Shown here: piece by piece, positions 1 through 5,617 of the stretch
Layout of the letters: each line of letters starts with the position of its first letter
Numbering within the stretch: the stretch's first letter is position 1
Position numbers and translations under genes: made by a program
Assembly: GCA_007134625.1 (NCBI GenBank)
Contig: SLKL01000320.1
Location: forward strand, 1-6,280
Length of the DNA: 6,280 bases
Source of the DNA: Saprospiraceae bacterium
Lineage (GTDB): Bacteria > Bacteroidota > Bacteroidia > Chitinophagales > Saprospiraceae
Reading direction: 5' to 3'
Notes under the pieces: generated by a model
Seen by the model: only the letters and a program-made list of their open reading frames with translations
What the model was told of the DNA's origin: nothing
Databases searched by the model: none

Positions 1-1329
1 AGACACAGCAGTTCATTCAATGAGACAGACAGTATCCCGACAGAGGGATTTTTGGATACGAGGATTCAACTGAGTCCTCTGACAAGACTGAGTCTAAGGT
101 CTGAATTACAACTCATCTCAAAATCCAATAATTTCATGGGGCCGCTTTTCTCCTCTGAAATCATCAACCGAAACTTGTTTAAAGGAGGAGAAAAACTCAA
201 TCTTGGAATCAGGTTTGGTTATGAAACTCAGGTAGCAGGAGGAAGACAAACCGGGCTGAGTGCATTAGAAAGCGGTCTAACTGCTGAATTGGTATTTCCT
301 AGAATTATCGCACCATTTGAATGGAGGGACAATGTCGCCTATGGAGTTCCAAGGACGCGTATTGCACTTTCGTATTCCATGCTGAGCCGTGTCAAAAATT
401 ACCGCTTAATGTCCACACAACTGGATTTTGGATACAATTGGAACGGTAGCCGATTTGCTTCACACGAAATAAAGCCCATAGCCCTGACTTTTACCCGATT
501 GAGTAATACCTCCGAATCATTTGATAATATTTTGAAAAACAATCCATTTCTGGAACGGAGCTTTGAACAGCAATTCATTCCCGGAATGCAATACAATTTC
601 ATTTTTAACAATCTAACCGGGAGAGATCGCAGATTGAATCGACTTCTTATTTTCAGGGCTGACTTTGCAGGTAATCTTGCCTGGTTAGTTGACGAAACCT
701 TCAAGAACGATGATCAAAATACCATTCTTGGTCGATCATATGCGCATTACCTTAGACTAGATTTTGATCTCCGGCACTATTTTAGATTAGGAGAAGAAGA
801 GAAAATCATCGCGAGACTGTTCGCAGGCTGGGGAATGCCGCTTTCCAATTCGCTTTCTCTACCATACATCAAGCAATATTTTGCGGGGGGACCCAACAGC
901 GTCAGGGCATTCCGAATCCGATCGCTGGGTCCTGGTACATACCGACCTGAGCAATTGGATCCGGGTTCCTTTTTCGATCAGGCTGGTGACATCAGACTCG
1001 AATTCAACCTTGAATACCGATTCCCGCTTGTATCTTACCTCAAGGGAGCCGTATTTTTAGACGGTGGAAATATCTGGTTATACAATGAAAATGAGTCACT
1101 TCCGGGAGGATCTTTCTCATCAGACTGGTACAGAGAGATTGCACTGGGGGCAGGCTTTGGCATACGATTAGATGTTGAAATTTTAGTCATCAGACTGGAT
1201 TTGGCTACTCCACTGAGAAAGCCCTGGCTGGCTGATGGTGAAAAATGGGTCAGCGACTTTAGCTTTGGAGAAAGGCAATGGCGAAGAGATAATTTAATCT
1301 GGAATATTGCTATTGGCTATCCGTTTTGA
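1..1329 (+). CDS. Omp85 (BamA/TamA family) outer membrane protein, TamL-like, C-terminal part (5' end outside window)
   Basis: The frame is open from base 1, giving 442 codons to the TGA at 1327-1329, so the gene begins upstream; a TTG at 52 is not a credible start. Seen: alternating aromatic and hydrophobic beta strands throughout, an FAGGPNSVRAFRIRS stretch around 880-925 that matches the conserved loop-6 region of Omp85 barrels (VRAF at 901-912, corresponding to the VRGF/Y motif), glycine-rich GAGFGIRLDVEILVIRLDLA near the end, and a last strand ending in phenylalanine (IAIGYPF), the usual outer-membrane C-terminal signal. Family knowledge: such 16-strand barrels insert or translocate outer-membrane proteins. 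The GGPNSxRAFRxRSLGPG form of loop 6 resembles the Bacteroidota lipoprotein version TamL rather than BamA. POTRA domains and any lipoprotein signal would lie outside the window, so BamA, TamA or TamL cannot be separated with certainty. The next gene starts 86 bp downstream behind its own promoter-like repeats. Confidence 0.9.
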   Translation, partial: RHSSSFNETDSIPTEGFLDTRIQLSPLTRLSLRSELQLISKSNNFMGPLFSSEIINRNLFKGGEKLNLGIRFGYETQVAGGRQTGLSALESGLTAELVFPRIIAPFEWRDNVAYGVPRTRIALSYSMLSRVKNYRLMSTQLDFGYNWNGSRFASHEIKPIALTFTRLSNTSESFDNILKNNPFLERSFEQQFIPGMQYNFIFNNLTGRDRRLNRLLIFRADFAGNLAWLVDETFKNDDQNTILGRSYAHYLRLDFDLRHYFRLGEEEKIIARLFAGWGMPLSNSLSLPYIKQYFAGGPNSVRAFRIRSLGPGTYRPEQLDPGSFFDQAGDIRLEFNLEYRFPLVSYLKGAVFLDGGNIWLYNENESLPGGSFSSDWYREIALGAGFGIRLDVEILVIRLDLATPLRKPWLADGEKWVSDFSFGERQWRRDNLIWNIAIGYPF

Positions 1330-1333
1330 TGTT

Positions 1334-1367
1334 TTTGCTTTTTGAAAAAAGCATTTTATAATTTTGC
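1334..1367 (+). promoter_or_regulatory. Upstream Bacteroidota-type promoter of the ATPase gene
   Basis: A -33 element TTTG (1334-1337) is followed after 21 bp by TAATTTTGC (1359-1367), matching the TAnnTTTG -7 consensus of the Bacteroidota primary sigma factor. Transcription would start roughly at 1373-1375, about 40 nt before the ATG at 1416. Assigned from consensus and position only. Confidence 0.5.
1336..1365 (+). terminator. Possible weak terminator hairpin after the Omp85 gene
   Basis: Arms TGCTTTT (1336-1342) and AAAAGCA (1347-1353) pair around a TGAA loop and are followed by a T/A-rich run, seven bases after the Omp85 stop codon. The stem is short and A/T-dominated, and the same bases form part of the tandem promoter-like repeat. 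The palindrome may therefore be incidental. Confidence 0.3.
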
Positions 1368-1396
1368 TTTTTACAAAAACTATTTTATATCTTTGC
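1363..1396 (+). promoter_or_regulatory. Proximal Bacteroidota-type promoter of the ATPase gene
   Basis: TTTG (1363-1366) and TATCTTTGC (1388-1396) are again 21 bp apart and fit the -33/-7 consensus. The start would fall near 1402-1404, leaving a leader of only about 12-14 nt. The -33 element is the same TTTG that ends the upstream promoter, so the two probably could not be occupied at once. Confidence 0.55.
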
Positions 1397-1415
1397 TTTC
1401 TCAATTTAACACTTT

Positions 1416-2600
1416 ATGGAAAGCTTGATAAAAAAATCTGACAGGAGACTGAGGTTGGTCAAAAGTCAAAAAAAAAGGTACCTGTATAAAAATATAGATT
1501 GGACGCAAAGACTAATTCTGGTTATAGGATATCGGGGGACGGGAAAAACTACCCTTTTACTTCAGCACCTTGGGTCATCAGAAAAAAGAAAAGGAATATA
1601 CTTAAGTCTTGATGATCTTATTTTTGAAACAAATAGATTAGTCCCCGTTGTTGAGCAACTTTATGATAAAGGGTATCGCCTATTTTTGATCGATGAGGTT
1701 CATAAATACCTATGGTGGTCGAAAGACTTAAAACAACTTTATGATGATTTTCCTGATATCCAAATAGTTGGAACAGGATCATCTATTTTGGATATTTCCA
1801 AAGGCAATGCAGACCTATCACGAAGGGCATCGGTTTATCATCTTTATGGACTATCCTTTAGAGAGTACATGTACTTTAACAAAAACATTGCACTACCCGA
1901 ATTAACATTAGATGACATTATCACTAAACACCATGAAATTGCACCTGATCTGCTGGATACATTTGAACAAGCAACAGATTTTCAAAAATATTTGAGATAT
2001 GGGTATTTTCCTTTTTTCTTAGAAGCAAAAAATACCTACTATCAAAAACTGGAAGACACTATCAATTTAGTTATGGAATCTGACATTTCTACTTTTGAAG
2101 AGCTGCAATACTCAACTACGAGGACGATGAAAAAATTACTATACGTCATAAGTCAGTCCGTTCCTTTCAAACCTAACATACAGAAATTATCGCAAAAACT
2201 TGAGGCACCAAGAAATACGATTCTACGGCTTCTTGACTATTTAAGTCAGGCTGATATTTTAATTTTACTGAAGGCCTCAACCAAGGGTCAAAGCTACTTG
2301 CAAAAACCGGAGAAAATTTATTTACAAAATACCAATTTCATTAACCTTTTTTCACCAACGCAGGCAAATATCGGCAACATCAGAGAAACATTTTTCTTCA
2401 ATCAACTAAACCCGGGTCATCAGGTGACGGCCCCAAAATTTGGAGATTTTCTTATTGAAGGCAGCATTCTATTTGAGGTTGGTGGACCAAATAAAACTTC
2501 AGACCAAATCAGCGGCATCCCCAATAGCTATCTTGCATTGGATATTCCAAGCGGTAATGGAAAGCGGATTCCATTGTGGTTGTTTGGACTGCTGTATTAA
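1416..2600 (+). CDS. AAA-type ATPase with DUF4143-like C-terminal region
   Basis: A 394-residue predicted cytoplasmic ATPase. Seen: Walker A GYRGTGKTT at residues 38-46, a Walker B LFLIDEVH at 89-96, a GTGSS sensor-like stretch at 119-123 and an arginine pair in DLSRR (133-137), in the order and spacing of the widespread bacterial and archaeal ATPases that carry DUF4143. Residues 200-330 are helical and include a winged-helix-like part (NIQKLSQKLEAPRNTILRLLDYLSQADIL). The last 52 residues hold GDF (343-345) and FEVGGPNK (353-360), the place where a PD-(D/E)xK nuclease-like fold lies in relatives. Substrate and cellular role of this family are largely unknown; links to mobile or accessory DNA are suggested but not shown. 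The ATG at 1416 is supported by two upstream promoter-like elements and sits 22 codons ahead of the domain. It stands alone, convergent with the antitoxin gene. Confidence 0.88.
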   Translation: MESLIKKSDRRLRLVKSQKKRYLYKNIDWTQRLILVIGYRGTGKTTLLLQHLGSSEKRKGIYLSLDDLIFETNRLVPVVEQLYDKGYRLFLIDEVHKYLWWSKDLKQLYDDFPDIQIVGTGSSILDISKGNADLSRRASVYHLYGLSFREYMYFNKNIALPELTLDDIITKHHEIAPDLLDTFEQATDFQKYLRYGYFPFFLEAKNTYYQKLEDTINLVMESDISTFEELQYSTTRTMKKLLYVISQSVPFKPNIQKLSQKLEAPRNTILRLLDYLSQADILILLKASTKGQSYLQKPEKIYLQNTNFINLFSPTQANIGNIRETFFFNQLNPGHQVTAPKFGDFLIEGSILFEVGGPNKTSDQISGIPNSYLALDIPSGNGKRIPLWLFGLLY

Positions 2601-2680
2601 TAAGCTGCGTTCCATTAAGCCCTCTTTATCAATTCTACTATCTATGAAAATACTTCAAGCTCAAGAATTATAAGCCCGAC

Positions 2681-2695
2681 ATAGCGATCAGCTAT
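2681..2695. other. Small inverted repeat at the convergent gene end
   Basis: ATAGC (2681-2685) and GCTAT (2691-2695) surround GATCA, overlapping the antitoxin stop codon (TGA on the minus strand at 2688-2690). It lies between two converging genes, where a bidirectional terminator would be expected. The stem is only 5 bp and has no T-run, so a terminator is doubtful. The rest of the 87-bp gap (2601-2687) shows nothing else. Confidence 0.2.
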
Positions 2696-3152
2696 AAACA
2701 CCAAAATCTATTCTTCCTAACAGTTCCCTTACTTTATCTATTCCCCCGGGTAAATCAAGAAGTTCAAAAGGGCATAATCCTCCAAGTGCAGCATTGGGAA
2801 AATCTAGCCATTTAAAAAAGTAGTCACTTTTTTCAAACACCTCAGTACCATATAGGAATAAATCTGTCAATTCAAACAGTTGTATGCTGAATTTTCGGTC
2901 TAAAGGTTTCGAAGATTTGATCCACCGGTAAAGAGTTGGTTCTGAGATACTAAGTAATCTCGCCATTTCGGATTTGGTCAAATTAAAATGCCTGCTGAAA
3001 TTCATTATTATTTCGGCGTCTATTCCTTTCGTAGCCATTTTAATAAAGTCAAAAGGATTTTCAATTTTTCCGGAAACATATTTTGGCCCTAAAATGGCAG
3101 CCAACTGATCGTAATGTTGTCTTGTGTGATAAATTGATTCAGAAGATATCAT
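2688..3152 (-). CDS. Xre/MbcA/ParS-type antitoxin (RES-Xre family), orphan
   Basis: A 154-residue protein. Seen: a helix-turn-helix at about residues 56-80 (FNLTKSEMARLLSISEPTLY), and a C-terminal domain (about 103-154) with the pattern WLDFPNAALGG, PFELLD, G, V, LLGRIDFG, which is the hallmark of the antitoxin toxin-binding domain formerly called DUF2384. Family knowledge: such proteins bind and block a partner toxin, usually a RES-domain NAD-degrading enzyme encoded just downstream, and repress their own operon through the HTH. Here the downstream side holds only 87 bp before the oppositely oriented ATPase gene, and no RES-like frame exists on either side. It therefore looks like an orphan: a relic, a regulator, or an antitoxin acting in trans. 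Length is normal and the frame intact. The ATG at 3152 is the only good start, since the next Met is residue 39. A -7-like element lies 35 bp upstream. Confidence 0.85.
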   Translation of the reverse strand: MISSESIYHTRQHYDQLAAILGPKYVSGKIENPFDFIKMATKGIDAEIIMNFSRHFNLTKSEMARLLSISEPTLYRWIKSSKPLDRKFSIQLFELTDLFLYGTEVFEKSDYFFKWLDFPNAALGGLCPFELLDLPGGIDKVRELLGRIDFGVYS

Positions 3153-3186
3153 TTCGTAACTTATTTTATCTTCTCAAGGAAAACTC

Positions 3187-3194
3187 CAAAGCTA
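3187..3194 (-). promoter_or_regulatory. Candidate -7 element of the antitoxin gene
   Basis: On the minus strand these bases read TAGCTTTG, matching TAnnTTTG. The start would lie about 28 nt before the antitoxin ATG. No good TTTG -33 element is seen at 19-21 bp upstream, so the promoter may be weak, or the match may be chance. Confidence 0.35.
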
Positions 3195-3299
3195 TAGTTC
3201 AAAAAAACAATACACATTTGATATAATGAGTCCGCTCCGAGAACCCCTTTCTATTACAAATTGCTGCAAAATCCAATATCTTCGTCATCAGGAAAAATC

Positions 3300-3480
3300 T
3301 TTCCTCAACGTCTCGTCTTTTGGGACGAGATGGCTACGTCTGCGGACCACCCTCCCGCTTTGCGGTTCTCTCACTTGAAGATTCCCCGAATCTTCACCCT
3401 CATGGGAGCGTTCGTTCATCTTCTTCCTCGATCTTGAATCTTTCGCTTATTTTCATTACGAAAAGGGTTTTCGTAGCAGG
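3300..3480. repeat. Hairpin-rich intergenic element, possible dispersed repeat or structured RNA
   Basis: Within the gene-free stretch 3153-3623, a run of self-complementary segments follows one another: TCTCGTC/GACGAGA (3311-3317 with 3324-3330), CCGC/GCGG (3355-3358 with 3362-3365), a perfect 9-bp pair TGAAGATTC/GAATCTTCA around CCC (3376-3384 with 3388-3396), CCC/GGG (3397-3399 with 3404-3406) and a perfect 8-bp pair TACGAAAA/TTTTCGTA around GGG (3457-3464 with 3468-3475). The section at about 3300-3420 is visibly more G/C-rich than the flanking AT-rich DNA. Such clusters fit a repetitive extragenic element, a decayed mobile element end, or a structured RNA. No transposase is visible. Bases 3153-3299 show only the candidate antitoxin promoter. 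Confidence 0.4.
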
Positions 3481-3534
3481 CTCTATGATGTACTTTCCAA
3501 TAGAGGATGGCTGAATGGCATCTTTGAAATGACA
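3400..3534 (-). pseudogene. Startless minus-strand open frame, possible gene remnant
   Basis: Between a TAA at 3535-3537 and a TGA at 3400-3402 the minus strand is open for 44 codons, including AIQPSSIGKYIIEPATKT and then MKISERFKIEEEDERTLP. The residue mix is protein-like, but there is no usable start codon except an internal ATG at 3456, which would leave an 18-residue peptide. The frame passes through the TACGAAAA/TTTTCGTA hairpin. It may be the tail of a decayed gene or simply an accidental frame. I do not recognise it. Confidence 0.15.
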
Positions 3535-3543
3535 TTAACCCCA

Positions 3544-3570
3544 AAACCGTTCGATAGTATCGAACGGTTT
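3544..3570. repeat. Perfect 27-bp palindrome, copy 1 of a pair
   Basis: Arms AAACCGTTCGATA (3544-3556) and TATCGAACGGTTT (3558-3570) are perfect complements around one central G. It lies 53 bp beyond the ychF stop on the ychF transcript side. As RNA it would form a 12-bp stem with a three-base loop. Its core GTTCGATAGTATCGAAC is repeated 33 bp away. It may act as a ychF transcript end, a protein-binding operator or a REP-like repeat; only four T follow on the minus strand, so it is not a textbook terminator. Confidence 0.75.
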
Positions 3571-3581
3571 GATTAGAAAGC

Positions 3582-3598
3582 GTTCGATAGTGTCGAAC
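3582..3598. repeat. Near-identical second palindrome, copy 2 of the pair
   Basis: GTTCGATAGTGTCGAAC differs from the core of the first palindrome by one base (A to G). Including the preceding C, 17 of 18 bases match (3581-3598 against 3548-3565). Centres are 33 bp apart. The change leaves a wobble U-G pair in a plus-strand transcript but an A-C mismatch in a minus-strand one. It begins 26 bp past the ychF stop codon. Confidence 0.65.
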
Positions 3599-3623
3599 AT
3601 TTTAGACTTGAACCTGCCTACCC

Positions 3624-4721
3624 CTACACATTAAACCTAAAGTGCATCACATCCCCATCCTGCACCACATAATCTTTGCCCTCTACTCTGTGTTTCCCTG
3701 CTTCTTTGGCGGCGTGCTCTGACCCACAAGTCACGAAATCTTCGTAACTGATAACTTCAGCACGGATAAATCCTTTCTCAAAATCGGTATGAATAACTCC
3801 GGCAGCTCCGGGAGCCTTGGTTCCTCTGAGCACAGTCCAAGCGCGTACTTCCTTTTCACCGGCGGTAAAATAGGTAATCAGGTTTAAGAGTTCGTAGGCC
3901 TTATTGATTACTACATTGACTCCGGGTTCATTCAATCCAAGTTCAGCTAAAAACTCTTTCCTTTCTTCAGGGTCTTCCAACTCCATGACCTCCGCTTCAA
4001 TAGCAGCAGAAATCCTGAGCACCAAAGCATTCTCCTCTTTGACTGCCTGTTCAAACGTTTTGGTGTGTTCATTGCCCTCAAGGATAGAGTCCTCATCTAC
4101 ATTGCAAACATACATGATAGGTTTAGCAGTGAGCAGCATCATTTCCTTCATGGTCTCCTCCAATATTTCACTATGCTCCACTGCTCTCGCCGGTTTTCCC
4201 GATTCCATTTCAGCTCTGATTTGCTCGAGTTCATCTACCATTCTGGCAATTTCCTTATCGCCCGACTTACCTTGTTTTTTTAGTCTTTCCAGCCTTTTTT
4301 CTATGGTTTCAAGATCCTTAAAAATCAACTCAGCATCAATGATTTCCTTATCCCTTACAGGATTGACATTGCCGTCCACATGGATGACATTATCGTCTTC
4401 AAAACAGCGTACGACATGAATTATGGCATCTACTTCCCTTATATTTCCAAGGAATTGATTCCCAAGTCCTTCCCCTTTACTCGCACCCTTTATCAAGCCG
4501 GCTATATCGACTATGTCCACTGTTGTAGGAAGCGTCTTTTGGGGGTTGACCAATTCTGCTAGTTTATCCAGACGACTGTCAGGGACAGTAATCACACCAA
4601 CATTTGGATCTTTGGTTGCAAATGGATAGTTCGCAGCAAGCGCTTTTGCATTAGTAAGGCAATTAAATAAGGTCGATTTGCCGACATTCGGAAGTCCTAC
4701 GATTCCACATTTTAGTCCCAT
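3624..4721 (-). CDS. ychF: YchF, redox-regulated ribosome-binding ATPase (Obg-related)
   Basis: A 365-residue protein of normal family length (about 363). Seen: P-loop GLPNVGKST at residues 9-17, the YPFAT switch segment at 32-36, DIAGL at 72-76 where a hydrophobic Leu replaces the usual catalytic Gln, His114 in NVIHVDG, NVDE at 207-210 in place of the GTPase NKxD motif, a helical coiled-coil insert at about 128-195, and a C-terminal TGS domain (about 281-364) ending in HFRFNV. Family knowledge: these features define YchF/OLA1, which prefers ATP over GTP, binds ribosomes and acts in stress and translation control; the equivalent histidine is needed for hydrolysis in E. coli. The start MGLKCGIVGLPNVGKST is the canonical N-terminus. 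It is divergent from rpsT, and a -7-like element lies 22 bp upstream. No truncation or odd residues are seen. Confidence 0.97.
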   Translation of the reverse strand: MGLKCGIVGLPNVGKSTLFNCLTNAKALAANYPFATKDPNVGVITVPDSRLDKLAELVNPQKTLPTTVDIVDIAGLIKGASKGEGLGNQFLGNIREVDAIIHVVRCFEDDNVIHVDGNVNPVRDKEIIDAELIFKDLETIEKRLERLKKQGKSGDKEIARMVDELEQIRAEMESGKPARAVEHSEILEETMKEMMLLTAKPIMYVCNVDEDSILEGNEHTKTFEQAVKEENALVLRISAAIEAEVMELEDPEERKEFLAELGLNEPGVNVVINKAYELLNLITYFTAGEKEVRAWTVLRGTKAPGAAGVIHTDFEKGFIRAEVISYEDFVTCGSEHAAKEAGKHRVEGKDYVVQDGDVMHFRFNV

Positions 4722-4743
4722 GGAGCTTTATTTTTTTGAAGCC

Positions 4744-4752
4744 GCAAAGATA
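4744..4752 (-). promoter_or_regulatory. Candidate -7 element of ychF
   Basis: The minus strand reads TATCTTTGC, a full match to the Bacteroidota TAnnTTTGC element, about 22 bp before the ychF ATG. Expected transcription start is near 4737, giving a leader under 20 nt. No clear TTTG -33 element is present at the usual distance. Confidence 0.5.
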
Positions 4753-4831
4753 GCAAGTATTGCAAATGCAGCTTGAAGTTTTGTGGATTTTATTCTCTTT
4801 CACGAGAAGTAGACTATACCGCAACTGATAA

Positions 4832-4856
4832 TTTTTTGATTTTTTATCAAAAAAAA
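4832..4856. other. A/T hairpin between ychF and rpsT promoters
   Basis: TTTTTTGAT (4832-4840) and ATCAAAAAA (4846-4854) are perfect 9-bp arms around five T. The following A-tract ends about 10 bp upstream of where the rpsT -33 element should lie. It may bend DNA or act like an UP element for the strong ribosomal-protein promoter; a terminator role is unlikely because no gene ends here. Confidence 0.35.
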
Positions 4857-4889
4857 GTGGCCGAAGCGACTGAATACAAAAAGGAATCG

Positions 4890-4898
4890 TATATTTGC
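4890..4898 (+). promoter_or_regulatory. Candidate -7 element of rpsT
   Basis: TATATTTGC matches the TAnnTTTGC consensus exactly. Transcription would start near 4905, giving an A/T-rich leader of about 30 nt without a Shine-Dalgarno sequence. A TTTG at the -33 position is not seen; the A-tract upstream may compensate. Confidence 0.55.
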
Positions 4899-4934
4899 AG
4901 CCCGAAAAAAAATCATAAAATATTTTTTAAAGAT

Positions 4935-5186
4935 ATGGCAAATCACCAATCAGCAAAAAAGAGAGCGAGACAAGACGCCAAGAAAAGAGTTCACAATAGA
5001 TATTACAAGAAGTCAACTCGTACTTCTATTGCTAAGTTAAAAGAGATTGAAGACAGAGGAGATGCTGAAAAGTTTCTTCCAAGAGTCATCAGTATGATTG
5101 ACAGACTTGCAAAGAAGAACCAATGGCACAAAAACAAAGCTTCTAACTTGAAAAGTAAACTGACTAAGCACGTTCAGAGCTTATAA
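4935..5186 (+). CDS. rpsT: Small ribosomal subunit protein S20 (bS20)
   Basis: An 83-residue, strongly basic, all-helical protein starting MANHQSAKKRARQDAKKR and ending KSKLTKHVQSL, which is the S20 pattern of Bacteroidota. Family knowledge: S20 binds 16S rRNA early in 30S assembly, bridging helices at the bottom of the body and helix 44. Seen: conserved N-terminal NHxSAKKRxR, central NRxYKKSTRT and C-terminal LAKKNxxHKNKAxNLKSKLTKHV. The ATG at 4935 is chosen over an upstream in-frame TTG at 4773 because the protein family always begins at MANxxSA, and the promoter element at 4890-4898 lies inside the longer reading. It is transcribed alone: divergent from ychF and followed 31 bp downstream by a terminator hairpin. 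Confidence 0.97.
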   Translation: MANHQSAKKRARQDAKKRVHNRYYKKSTRTSIAKLKEIEDRGDAEKFLPRVISMIDRLAKKNQWHKNKASNLKSKLTKHVQSL

Positions 5187-5217
5187 TTAGTTTATATCAA
5201 GTCTAAAGATATTTATC

Positions 5218-5255
5218 GGGCAATAGGGATTTATCCTTATTGCCCTTTACTTTTT
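5218..5255 (+). terminator. Rho-independent terminator of rpsT
   Basis: Arms GGGCAATAGGGA (5218-5229) and TCCTTATTGCCC (5234-5245) form a 12-bp stem with one G-T wobble and a TTTA loop, followed by TTTACTTTTT. It begins 31 bp after the S20 stop codon. Confidence 0.85.
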
Positions 5256-5617
5256 GGGAATGTTATATTCCACAGTTTACGAATTCAAAACACCTATTAT
5301 TATTTAATCCAAATTTAAACATCCTTATTTGTTACTATAAGAATATTAAAGTTAAGAATAAGATGCTACAAATTATACTTATCTAATATAATTTCGGACT
5401 ACTAAGTATATGACATAATTCAGTTGTTCTTTGGTCAGAGTTTCCTGTAACTTAACAAACACTAAGTTAAAAACCGTTTAAAAAGTCCTAAACTTGTTCA
5501 AAAACAATTGATTATCACTCCGAAAAACCAATATTTATCAATGAAAGACAAAGAGATGAAAGTATTCTTTTCTCTTATATCTCGAAATTCTGAATTCAAA
5601 TCTTTAAACTGATTGAT
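5256..5617. other. AT-rich intergenic stretch without a recognisable gene
   Basis: These 362 bases separate the rpsT terminator from the start of the exported protein gene. I see no frame with a credible protein and no full TTTG-N19-21-TAnnTTTG promoter. Minor items are TAATTTCG at 5387-5394 (one mismatch to the -7 consensus) and a weak hairpin TAACTTA/TAAGTTA (5448-5454 with 5463-5469). The promoter of the downstream gene is presumably here but cannot be placed. Confidence 0.5.

Larger units (their letters stand above)
1334..1396 (+). repeat. Two-and-a-bit tandem copies of a 29-bp promoter-like unit
   Basis: TTTGC recurs at 1334, 1363 and 1392, exactly 29 bp apart. Unit 1 (1334-1362) and unit 2 (1363-1391) agree at 23 of 29 positions by direct comparison; a third copy is truncated after TTTGCTTTC. 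Each TTTGC serves both as the end of one -7 element and as the -33 element of the next promoter, so the duplication produces overlapping promoters upstream of the ATPase gene. Confidence 0.75.

Noticed and set aside
399..704. Minus-strand open frame of 101 codons
   Set aside because: It lies wholly inside the Omp85 gene in antisense and shows no family features.
2440..2673. Plus-strand open frame of 77 codons overlapping the ATPase 3' end
   Set aside because: It is out of frame with a well-supported gene, and most of it is a shadow of the conserved C-terminus; nothing recognisable.
2601..2687. Possible remnant of a RES toxin downstream of the antitoxin
   Set aside because: On the minus strand the first ATG gives only MSGL before a stop, and the other frames are short; no toxin motif is seen.
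3320..3514. Plus-strand open frame of 64 codons (starts MGRDGYVCGPP)
   Set aside because: It runs through the hairpin cluster, has low-complexity serine runs and no promoter-like element; more likely a by-product of the repeat-like element than a gene.
3541..3600. Operator for the antitoxin gene at the twin palindromes
   Set aside because: They are about 350 bp upstream of the likely antitoxin promoter, too far for simple autorepression; left open only as a test.
3904..4562. Three plus-strand open frames at 3904-4419, 4065-4283 and 4380-4562
   Set aside because: All are antisense shadows of ychF, whose motifs are complete.
4773..4934. Upstream extension of rpsT from a TTG at 4773
   Set aside because: S20 begins at MANxxSA, and the extension would include the A/T hairpin and the -7 promoter element.
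5324..5362. Inverted repeat CTTATT/AATAAG in the AT-rich spacer
   Set aside because: Six-base arms 27 bases apart in AT-rich DNA are expected by chance.
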